Assembly (NCBI GenBank): GCA_030618675.1
Contig: JAUXCV010000063.1
Span: 1 to 8,292 of the forward strand
Length of the DNA stretch: 8,292 nt
From: Acidimicrobiia bacterium
Lineage (GTDB): Bacteria > Actinomycetota > Acidimicrobiia > Spongiisociales > UBA5794
Direction of reading: 5' to 3'
Shown: piece after piece, positions 1 through 6,600 of the stretch
Layout: each line of letters opens with the position of its first letter
Numbering within the stretch: the stretch's first letter is position 1
Made by a program: the position numbers and the translations under genes
The notes under the pieces: model-generated
Told to the model about the DNA's origin: nothing
The model's database searches: none
What the model saw: only the letters and a program-made list of their open reading frames with translations

Positions 1-13
1 TACGCGCTGCACT

Positions 14-22
14 TACAATGTA
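14..22 (+). promoter_or_regulatory. Possible -10 box and short dyad upstream of the MDR gene
   Basis: TACAAT (14-19) resembles a -10 hexamer and would start transcription near base 26, giving a leader of about 65 nt before the start at 92. It lies inside TACA-A-TGTA (14-22), a short dyad of the kind bound by TetR-family repressors. The matching -35 region would fall outside the window, so this is weak, position-based evidence only. Confidence 0.2.
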
Positions 23-76
23 CGAATCGAATCGATGAGGATCGGGCCGGCCCGCCCTTGGGCCGGTCTCGCTACA

Positions 77-83
77 GAGAGGG
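77..83 (+). promoter_or_regulatory. Ribosome binding site deciding the MDR start
   Basis: GAGAGGG ends 8 bases before the ATG at 92. No comparable purine run precedes the in-frame ATG at 35, so this site favours the shorter protein. Confidence 0.55.
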
Positions 84-91
84 AAAACACG

Positions 92-1060
92 ATGAAAGCG
101 ATCACCCAAGACGAGTACGGGGCACCCGAAGACGTCCTGATGCTCAAACAGATGGAGAAGCCAACGGTCGGGGACGACGACGTGCTGGTGCGCGTCCGGG
201 CGGCCGGCGTCCATATCGGTGACTGGCTCGTTGCGAGCGGCCTGCCGTACGTGATCCGATTGGGCTACGGGCTGAGCAAGCCGAAGACCAGCGTTCCGGG
301 AATGGAAGTCGCGGGGATCGTTGAAACGGTCGGCAAGAACGTGAAGCAGTTCCGGTCGGGCGATGAGGTGTTCGGGTTCTGCAGAGGCGGTTTCGCCGAG
401 TATGCGTCCGTCTCTCAATCTGCACTGGCGCTCAAACCGGCCAACACCACGTTCGAGCAAGCTGCGGTCGTACCTATCTCGGGATTCACCGCCCTTCAGG
501 CCATTCGCGATCAGGCGGAAGTACAACCCGGACAGAAGGTCTTGATCATCGGTGCGTCGGGAGGCGTGGGTACGTATGCCGTACAGATCGCCAAGGCGTG
601 CGGCGCAGATGTGACGGGCGTGTGCAGCGCGAGGAACGTGGACATGGTCCGGTCTATCGGTGCAGACCACGTGATCGACTACACCCGGGAGGACGTCGCT
701 CAGAGTGGGAAACGTTATGACGTGATCCTCGACATGGCCGGGAACCGTTCACTGTCGGATCTCCGAGGCGCTCTCACACCCAATGGGACGCTCGTGATCG
801 TCGGAGGTTCGGGCGGCCGCTGGCTGATGGGCTTCGGGCGCACGCTCAGAGCGGTCGCACTGTCACCGTTCGTGAGCCAGAATCTGCGCCAGTTCATGTC
901 AAAGGAACGGGGAGAGGATCTGATCACTCTCAAGGAACTCATCGAAGACGGGAAGGTCACGCCGGTCATCGACAGAACATTCCCGTTGAGCGAGGCACCG
1001 GAGGCCGTTGCGTACGTCGGGCAGAGACACGCCCAGGGGAAGACCGTCGTCACCGTTTGA
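92..1060 (+). CDS. Zinc-independent MDR family NADPH:quinone oxidoreductase-like / NAD(P)-dependent alcohol dehydrogenase
   Basis: This 322-residue protein is a medium-chain dehydrogenase/reductase of the quinone oxidoreductase (QOR/RTN4IP1-like) branch. It would be a soluble, NADPH-dependent reductase of quinones or activated double bonds; the substrate cannot be read from sequence. It opens with MKAITQDEYGAPEDVL, the usual first strand of the catalytic GroES-like domain (about residues 1-125). The dinucleotide-binding glycine loop is IIGASGGVG at residues 152-160, followed by SARN (179-182) and the DHVIDYTRED block (192-201). The Cys that binds catalytic zinc in alcohol dehydrogenases is replaced (VHIGDW at 40-45), and the four-Cys structural zinc loop is absent, so it should be zinc-free. 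I chose the ATG at 92 rather than the in-frame ATG at 35, because GAGAGGG lies 8 bases upstream and MKA- matches the family N-terminus. It appears monocistronic: 206 bp and a hairpin separate it from the next gene. Confidence 0.9.
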   Translation: MKAITQDEYGAPEDVLMLKQMEKPTVGDDDVLVRVRAAGVHIGDWLVASGLPYVIRLGYGLSKPKTSVPGMEVAGIVETVGKNVKQFRSGDEVFGFCRGGFAEYASVSQSALALKPANTTFEQAAVVPISGFTALQAIRDQAEVQPGQKVLIIGASGGVGTYAVQIAKACGADVTGVCSARNVDMVRSIGADHVIDYTREDVAQSGKRYDVILDMAGNRSLSDLRGALTPNGTLVIVGGSGGRWLMGFGRTLRAVALSPFVSQNLRQFMSKERGEDLITLKELIEDGKVTPVIDRTFPLSEAPEAVAYVGQRHAQGKTVVTV

Positions 1061-1161
1061 ACGGACACCTTCCGCTGGACGTGGGACCCGCGCCGGCGTG
1101 AGCACGAAGATCGCGACCCCCTGCATTCGCCGTGTGGCTCCTGGCGAGGGGAGGAGTCCAA

Positions 1162-1197
1162 CGGGTGGCGCTTCGGTAGGTACCGGAGACCAACCCG
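1162..1197 (+). terminator. Long hairpin after the MDR gene, terminator-like without a T tract
   Basis: The inner stem pairs CTTCGGTA (1171-1178) with TACCGGAG (1181-1188), eight pairs with one G-T wobble around a 2-base centre. The outer stem pairs CGGGTGG (1162-1168) with CCAACCCG (1190-1197), with one bulge. The whole structure covers 36 bases in the gap between the MDR and acyltransferase genes. No T run follows, so it could be a U-less terminator as described for G+C-rich bacteria, or simply an mRNA-stabilising hairpin. It lies about 100 bases past the MDR stop and upstream of the next promoter candidate. Confidence 0.3.
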
Positions 1198-1211
1198 CTG
1201 GACGCAGGCTT

Positions 1212-1221
1212 CCACGCGTGG
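1212..1221. promoter_or_regulatory. Perfect 10-bp palindrome, possible operator at the acyltransferase promoter
   Basis: CCACGCGTGG is a perfect palindrome placed where the -35 element of the promoter candidate at 1236-1241 would sit. A repressor or activator site there would control the acyltransferase-patatin pair. A 10-bp palindrome can occur by chance in G+C-rich DNA, so only its position makes it notable. Confidence 0.2.
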
Positions 1222-1228
1222 GAGCGGT

Positions 1229-1241
1229 CGGCCGGTATCAT
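1229..1241 (+). promoter_or_regulatory. Promoter candidate for the acyltransferase-patatin pair
   Basis: CGGCCGGTAT (1229-1238) runs into the -10-like TATCAT (1236-1241), 25 bases before the start at 1267. Transcription would begin near 1248, leaving a leader of about 19 nt that holds TGGAGA (1257-1262) as ribosome site. The same 10-mer occurs at 3170-3179, at a similar distance from the cyclic-nucleotide-binding gene. No good -35 match is seen. Confidence 0.35.
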
Positions 1242-1266
1242 CGCGATCCCCCTGCCTGGAGACGCC

Positions 1267-2286
1267 ATGTGGATCCCGCCGATCGTGGTTCGCCGAGTCT
1301 TCCTCGACCCACTTGTGTTCGTCATCGCCCTCGTGGTCGTGATCCTCAGTCCGTTCTTCTTCGCTGTCGCGTTCGTTGGAGATCTATTCGTTCCAGGGCA
1401 GTGGAAGATGCTTCGACTCACGAAACTCGTTGTCACGTTCATGTTCTACGAAGTGCTCGGTCTCATCACGGCGTTCAACCTGTGGATCATCGCCGGCTTC
1501 GGCAGGAGAATCCACACACCGAAGTTCCAGAAGGCTCATTACGGCGTCCTCGGGTGGTGGATCACGGCCGTGTCCAGGGCCGTGCAGTCGGCCCTCGGCC
1601 TCACTATCGACGTTCCAGAGAACCCACCGATCGACGGTCCGATCATCGTCTTCAGCCGTCACGCCGGACCCGGTGATTCGATCTTCCTCGCCGGGACGCT
1701 CCTTCACGATTTCGATCGGTATCCGCGGATAGTCGGGAAGAAGGAACTCGAGTTCGCACCGTTCTTCGACATCATGGGACACCGACTCCCGATGCGGTTC
1801 ATCCGCCCCCACCCGAGGCGACGCGAACTCGCCGTTGAGGCCGTTCACGACGCCGCTTCGGGGATGGGGCCGAAAGACGCGTTCGTGCTGTTCCCCGAGG
1901 GTGGGAACTTCACACCGAAGCGGCGGACGCGCGCCATCGAGAGTCTGGATCGACACGGCATGACCGATCGAGCCGAGGCAGCCCGGGGGTTGAAGAATCT
2001 CTTGCCTCCGCATCCGACGGGAGCACTGGCAGCGATCGAGGAAGCGCCCGATGCCGATGTCGTATTCGTTGCGCACACCGGAACCGAAGACCTGACGTCG
2101 ATGGGTGTCATCTGGGCCGGCATGCCGTTCGATCGCACGATCAAGGCGAACTACTGGCACGTCGAACCGGTCGATGTTCCCGACGGCGTCGATGCCCAGA
2201 CCACCTGGCTCTACGAGCAGTGGGCATTGATCGACACGTGGATCAGCGAGAATCGAGATTCGGCGAGCAGGGAGGGTACGGCATGA
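1267..2286 (+). CDS. Membrane-anchored PlsC-like (lysophospho)lipid acyltransferase, EGGN variant
   Basis: This 339-residue protein is predicted to transfer an acyl group from acyl-CoA or acyl-ACP to a lipid acceptor such as lysophosphatidate or a lysophospholipid, at the inner face of the cytoplasmic membrane. Two hydrophobic stretches (about residues 12-38 and 53-80) should anchor it. The catalytic motif is H(X)4D, seen as HAGPGD with His132 and Asp137. The second motif is FPEGGNFT at 209-216, where classical PlsC enzymes have FPEGTR; this variant is seen in actinobacterial acyltransferases. A PPHPTGAL segment (248-255) matches the region after the acceptor site. TGGAGA (1257-1262) lies just before the ATG. 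The stop overlaps the patatin start as ATGA, so the two are almost certainly cotranscribed and translationally coupled. The exact acceptor is unknown, and the two N-terminal helices make it longer than a minimal PlsC. Confidence 0.85.
   Translation: MWIPPIVVRRVFLDPLVFVIALVVVILSPFFFAVAFVGDLFVPGQWKMLRLTKLVVTFMFYEVLGLITAFNLWIIAGFGRRIHTPKFQKAHYGVLGWWITAVSRAVQSALGLTIDVPENPPIDGPIIVFSRHAGPGDSIFLAGTLLHDFDRYPRIVGKKELEFAPFFDIMGHRLPMRFIRPHPRRRELAVEAVHDAASGMGPKDAFVLFPEGGNFTPKRRTRAIESLDRHGMTDRAEAARGLKNLLPPHPTGALAAIEEAPDADVVFVAHTGTEDLTSMGVIWAGMPFDRTIKANYWHVEPVDVPDGVDAQTTWLYEQWALIDTWISENRDSASREGTA
2269..2276 (+). promoter_or_regulatory. Strong ribosome binding site for the patatin gene
   Basis: AGGGAGGG lies inside the end of the acyltransferase gene, 6 bases before the ATG at 2283. 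It selects this start over the in-frame ATG at 2220, which would add residues that do not belong to the patatin fold. Confidence 0.6.
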
Positions 2287-3140
2287 CTCCGCCCGAGGTT
2301 GCCTTCGTGCTGGGCGGCGGCGGGCACAGGGGGGCGTACGAGGTCGGGATGCTGACGGCGCTCACAGAGCAGGGCATCCGCCCGGATGTCGTCCTCGGAA
2401 CATCGATCGGAGCCGTCAACGGCGCGGCGATTGCTCGCAGTCCGAACACCGATGGTGTGGCATTGCTTGAACAGGCATGGATCGACCTGAACTTCGGCGA
2501 TGTGTTCCCCGGAAGCCTATGGAGCCGGGCACGTTCCGCGGTGCGGCAGCGCACCTATCTCCACGCCAACGACCAGTTGAGGGAGTGGTTGGAGGGTCTG
2601 CTCGACGACGATGCGTTCGAGGACCTTGCCGTGCCGTTCCAGTGTGTGGCGGCGTGCATCGAGGACGCTTCGGAGCAGTGGTTTGCGTCCGGCTCATTGA
2701 TCGACGCGATCCTGGCGTCGTCCGCTGTCCCCGGCCTCCTCCCACCGGTCGAGATCGCCGGAAAGCACTTCGTTGATGGAGGCGTCGTCAACTCGATCCC
2801 GATCTCGCGGGCCTATGAACTCGGCGCGAAGACGATCTACGTCATGCACGTTGGGCATGTAGACGATGCGCTCGAGGTCCCGACGGCGCCCTGGGATGTG
2901 GCGGTCGTCGCGTTCGAGATCGCCCGACGCCATCGCTTCGCTACCGACCTTGCCTCAGTTCCGGATGGCACCACGGTGCACGTGCTCCCCACCGGGGCAG
3001 AGGAAGGCCGCTACAACGACCCTTCGAAACTCAACTACGGGAAACTGTCCGAGGCTCGGCAGCAGATCGACAGTGCCTACGAAGCTTCGCTCGCGTACTT
3101 GACCGGATCCGACCATACGCCCGCCATCGTGCCGGGTTGA
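2283..3140 (+). CDS. Patatin-like phospholipase (RssA/NTE-type lipid acyl hydrolase)
   Basis: This 285-residue protein is a patatin-family serine hydrolase with a Ser-Asp dyad, expected to release fatty acids from (lyso)phospholipids or related lipids. The glycine-rich oxyanion loop is GGGGHRG at residues 11-17. The nucleophile elbow is GTSIG with Ser41, and the catalytic Asp is Asp165 in DGG (165-167). ASSAVPGLLPP (145-155), just before the DGG, is also typical of bacterial patatins. The length is close to a bare patatin domain: there is no signal peptide and no fused regulatory domain, so it should be cytosolic or peripherally membrane-bound. It overlaps the acyltransferase gene by 4 bp (ATGA). 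The next gene downstream encodes a free cyclic-nucleotide-binding domain, a domain that in NTE and in mycobacterial Rv2565-type proteins is fused to patatin. Substrate preference cannot be inferred. Confidence 0.9.
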   Translation: MTPPEVAFVLGGGGHRGAYEVGMLTALTEQGIRPDVVLGTSIGAVNGAAIARSPNTDGVALLEQAWIDLNFGDVFPGSLWSRARSAVRQRTYLHANDQLREWLEGLLDDDAFEDLAVPFQCVAACIEDASEQWFASGSLIDAILASSAVPGLLPPVEIAGKHFVDGGVVNSIPISRAYELGAKTIYVMHVGHVDDALEVPTAPWDVAVVAFEIARRHRFATDLASVPDGTTVHVLPTGAEEGRYNDPSKLNYGKLSEARQQIDSAYEASLAYLTGSDHTPAIVPG

Positions 3141-3169
3141 TCTCAGCGATGTCGGGCCACCCGTCGACC

Positions 3170-3182
3170 CGGCCGGTATAGT
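3170..3182 (+). promoter_or_regulatory. Promoter candidate for the cyclic-nucleotide-binding gene
   Basis: CGGCCGGTAT (3170-3179) overlaps the -10-like TATAGT (3177-3182), 33 bases before the GTG at 3216. Predicted transcription starts near 3189, giving a leader of about 27 nt. The identical 10-mer precedes the acyltransferase gene at 1229. It lies 29 bp after the patatin stop, so this gene may be transcribed both from here and by read-through. No convincing -35 is seen. Confidence 0.4.
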
Positions 3183-3201
3183 TGCAGGACGGCCCCGAAC
3201 C

Positions 3202-3209
3202 AAGGAAGG
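3202..3209 (+). promoter_or_regulatory. Ribosome binding site supporting the GTG start at 3216
   Basis: AAGGAAGG ends 6 bases before the GTG. There is no ATG between this site and the conserved domain, so GTG is the clear start. Confidence 0.65.
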
Positions 3210-3215
3210 TGCGAC

Positions 3216-3650
3216 GTGGCAACCAAGAAGGAGAGCCTGGAACGGCTCAGCACAGTTCGGCTCTTCGAGGATCTGAGCAAGGCAGACCTCACGTACATCC
3301 TCAACATCTCCAAGACCGTCGAACACGATGAAGGCCACACGATCATCACCGAAGGCACCAGTGGCGCCGGTTTCCACCTCATTCTCGACGGCGAAGCGCG
3401 CGTGGTGCGTCGCGGGCGGACCCTCGCCCGCATTGGACCCGGCGACTACTTCGGCGAGATGTCGATGATCGACGAGGGGCCTCGCAGTGCCACGGTTATC
3501 GCTACGACGCCCTTGACCACGCTCAGCATCCTGGCGTGGGACTTCCGACCGCTGGTGAAGAGCCGGCCCGCGATGGCATGGAAGCTGCTGGTTCATCTCA
3601 CAGGCCGACTGAGAGAAGTACAGAAGCAACAGGACTCGATTCGCGCCTGA
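3216..3650 (+). CDS. Stand-alone cyclic-nucleotide-binding (CRP/PKA-type) domain protein
   Basis: This 144-residue protein is essentially one cNMP-binding beta-roll of the CRP/PKA type, predicted to bind cAMP or cGMP in the cytoplasm and act as a sensor or regulatory subunit. The phosphate-binding cassette runs from Phe79 to Val94: FGEMSMIDEGPRSATV. It keeps the Glu (81) that contacts the ribose 2'-OH and the Arg (90) that pairs with the cyclic phosphate, followed by Ser-Ala. The glycine turn before it (GPGDYFG, 74-80) is also canonical. The protein ends soon after the C-terminal helix (about 110-140). It has no helix-turn-helix, kinase, channel or acetyltransferase domain, so it cannot act as a CRP-like DNA-binding factor by itself. 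It starts with GTG after AAGGAAGG. It follows the patatin gene by 75 bp and converges with the adenylate cyclase gene, with 16 bp between stop codons. Its output partner is unknown; the patatin or acyltransferase are the nearest candidates. Confidence 0.88.
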   Translation: MATKKESLERLSTVRLFEDLSKADLTYILNISKTVEHDEGHTIITEGTSGAGFHLILDGEARVVRRGRTLARIGPGDYFGEMSMIDEGPRSATVIATTPLTTLSILAWDFRPLVKSRPAMAWKLLVHLTGRLREVQKQQDSIRA

Positions 3651-3666
3651 CGGAGTAGCCCTCGAC

Positions 3667-6600
3667 TCACGTTGTGGAGACGAGCGACTCCAACTCATCG
3701 AATCGAACTTGCTCCCGGACTGCTCCGAGGGATTCAACCGACGAGCGAATCGCGCCGAGGACGGTGTCCGCTTCGTCGATCCTGCCGGAGAGCCGCAACG
3801 CATCGATGAGGACGAGTGCGGCGCGGACCTGATCCCATCTCGCCCCGAGATCGCCGAAGCCGTCTACCGCTGTGGTGAGGATGATGGACGCCCTCTCGAC
3901 GCTGCCGGAAACCAGCAGCCACTTGCCTTCGAGCGCGTCGGCGGCATGAGCCAGCGCCTCGAGTCCCATGCGGCGTGCGTGGTCGCGTGCTTCGGCGACG
4001 AGATCAGGAGTCTCGTCCCACAACTCCATCGCTCCGATGACGTCACATCGAGCGTGGAGGAGCAGTCCCATGCGCGTGCCCCGTCGCCACGTCGTCTCGG
4101 TGAGCAGCCGTAGGGCATCTTCTCCTTTGCCGCGACGGGCAAGAATCGGCGAGACGTACGAAGCCCACTGGGCGAGAGGAACGATGTCGCGATCGCGGGG
4201 CTCGGCGTTCTCGTGCAGGGCCACGAGCAGTGCGAGAATTCGATCAGCGGTGTTCGTGTCCCCACGCGCATCCGATACCGCAGCCGCCGTGGCGTATAGC
4301 GGCGACACGAAGTTGGGTGGCTCGTCGACTCGATCCCCGAGCAACTCGCGCACGATCTCGAGATCGGCGAGAACTCCGTCCCAATCACCGAGTCGATATC
4401 TCGAAACACCTCTCCACGTCATGCAATGCAGGGCTGCACCCGCGGCCTCGCCCCTCGCTTGGCTGAATCCGCTGACGGCGTAGCGGTAGGCATCGCGATA
4501 CCGCCCTACGTGGAAGTTCGTCCATCCCCCCATCGCATAGATGTCTGTCCGCTCCCACAGATCGTCGATGTGAGGAGCAAGTTCGAGACGACGTTCGGTG
4601 ACTTCGCGCGCCCTGCCGTATCGCCCTGCGGCGAGTTCGTTGGCGGCTACTCCGTCGAGGGCTCCTGACTCCAGATCCGGGCGGCCAAGACGCGCAGCCA
4701 TCTCGGCGCCTTCGGTGCCCGCGCGCAACGAATCCTCCGGGGACACAAGCGGCGCCGCCCGTTGTGTCATCGATCGCGGGAACGCATGCTGCCAGAACGC
4801 TTTGACAGTGAGGAGACGCGCGCGCTCAACCGAATCGCCTTCGCCGACGTGAGCGAATCCGAGATCCAGATATCGCGAGATCGTTTCCTCCGATGGAACA
4901 GACTGCATCGTGCCCGGCCACCGGATCGGTGTCTCGAGCGCCCGACCACAGAGCCGCGCGATCTCACATCGGTCGCTCGGATTCGACTCGACGAGCAGAT
5001 CGATGGAGCGCCGGAGATGCAGCCAGGTCTCATCGCCCTCGTATCCGAAGAAGTAGGCCAATCCCAGTGTCTCCTCCGCTCGCTGCTCTTCCTCCGTCGT
5101 CGTTGCCAACTCGAGAGCCTCACGGGCCTGTCGCTTCGCGATGTCGAGGGCCGTCCTACGCGTCGACTCATCGGAAGCCTGCGTGAGCGCTTCGAAAGCC
5201 TTCGATCGGCTGGCTTCGAGATCCGATGGGGAAACGCTGTTGTCTGCCAAAGCGCCCTGATGCGCCTGGTACAGGTGGTAGGCGAGAACATCGATCACCT
5301 CGCTGCGCCGATCTGCTGCGGTCTTCTCGATCCATTCCGCAGCCCGGCGGTGGAGCGCCGTTCGCTCCTTTCGCCCAAGGCTCTCATACGCGACATCCCG
5401 AGTGAGGCCGTGCTTGAACAGGTACTCGTGCTCGTTGCCCAATGTGGAGCCGAAGCAGGCGATCACCAACTCCCGGTCTTCGAGACGATCGAGGACCTGG
5501 GCCACCCCGTCCGGCGGCGCGGCAAGGAGTGTGCCGAGGACGCCGGTCCAGAAGACTCTGCCGACGACGGCTGCGCACTGCAATGCCCTCTTCTCGTCGG
5601 GTGCCAGCAGATCAATGCGAGCGGCGATGACGGCTTGCACGGTGTCCGGGATATCGACATCGCCGATCTCCGCGGCCGCATGCCAAACACCCTCCGAGCG
5701 AACGATGCTTCCCTCATCCGCCAATCGGCGGAGAATCTCCTCGATGAAGAACGGATTTCCCTCTGCTCGATTCAGGATGTCCCGCCGTAGGCCCTCCGGG
5801 AGAGCACTGTCCTCGAGCACGAGATCGAGAAGCATGCTCGACTCGGTCGTGGTCAACGGGTCGAGCATGAGGCTGGAGAATCGCCTGCGCCCACCGCCCC
5901 ATCCCGGCCGGAGATCAGTCAGCTCCGGTCGGGTTGGGCAGAGGAACAGGGCAGGACCGGCGATTCGGTCTTCGAGTTCTTCAAGCAGATCGAGAAGAAC
6001 CCGATCGGCCCAATGCATGTCTTCGATGATCACCACGATCGGCGAGCGGAGGGTCATCGCTGTGAAGAACGACCGCCAGGCGCCGACGATTTCCGTGCGA
6101 ATCTGGCGAGGCGACAGACCCCGAAGGTCGCGGCTCGGGTCGTTGATGCCTGAGGCGAAAGCAAGGACGGCTGCAACACGCTCATGATCGGCGCCCCGCT
6201 CCGTAGCCAGAAGCTCGTCAGCGGTCTTGCGGATCTTGGTCAGTTTGAGATCCGGCGGATCATCATCCAGCAAGCCGGCCTGGGCCTTGAGGATCTGGAT
6301 CATGGCACCGTACGCAAGATCTTCTCCGTACGGAAAGCACCTCCCTCGCATGACGATCGGGGTTGGCTGAAAGGTCTCGAGAGACGCCACGAACTCGTCA
6401 ACGAGCCGGGTCTTTCCCAGTCCAGCGGCACCATAGACCGTGACGAGATGCGGCTGACCATCGAGCACGGCCCGCTCGAACAAGGTCATCAGCAGGGCTC
6501 GCTCGTTGTCGCGGCCCACGAGTTGCGCGCTCGTCAGCGAGTGGCGCGACCGATCGGATTCGATCGATCCAGCCAATTCGAAGACGTGAATGGGCTGCTC

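Noticed and set aside
35..91. Upstream in-frame ATG at 35 as start of the MDR gene
   Set aside because: It would add 19 residues unlike the family N-terminus, and the ribosome site at 77-83 fits the ATG at 92.
1053..1064. CCGTTTGAACGG at the MDR stop codon as a terminator
   Set aside because: The stem is only 4-5 bp with a 2-4 base loop and partly inside the coding sequence.
1384..2160. Open frame of 258 codons on the minus strand inside the acyltransferase gene
   Set aside because: It is antisense to a gene with clear catalytic motifs, and its translation is Arg/Pro-rich and featureless.
2220..2282. Upstream in-frame ATG at 2220 as start of the patatin gene
   Set aside because: It would overlap 67 bases of the acyltransferase gene, while AGGGAGGG and the ATGA overlap point to 2283.
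3653..3668. GAGT/ACTC stem between the convergent stops as a bidirectional terminator
   Set aside because: Only four base pairs, with no T run on either side.
2955..3803. Open frame of 282 codons on the minus strand across the patatin end, the cNMP-binding gene and the cyclase end
   Set aside because: It overlaps three well-supported genes, and its translation shows no recognisable family.
4762..5790. Open frame of 342 codons on the plus strand, antisense to the cyclase gene
   Set aside because: It lies wholly inside the cyclase gene, has no domain signature or ribosome site, and long antisense frames are common in G+C-rich genes. The same holds for 5402-6187 (+).
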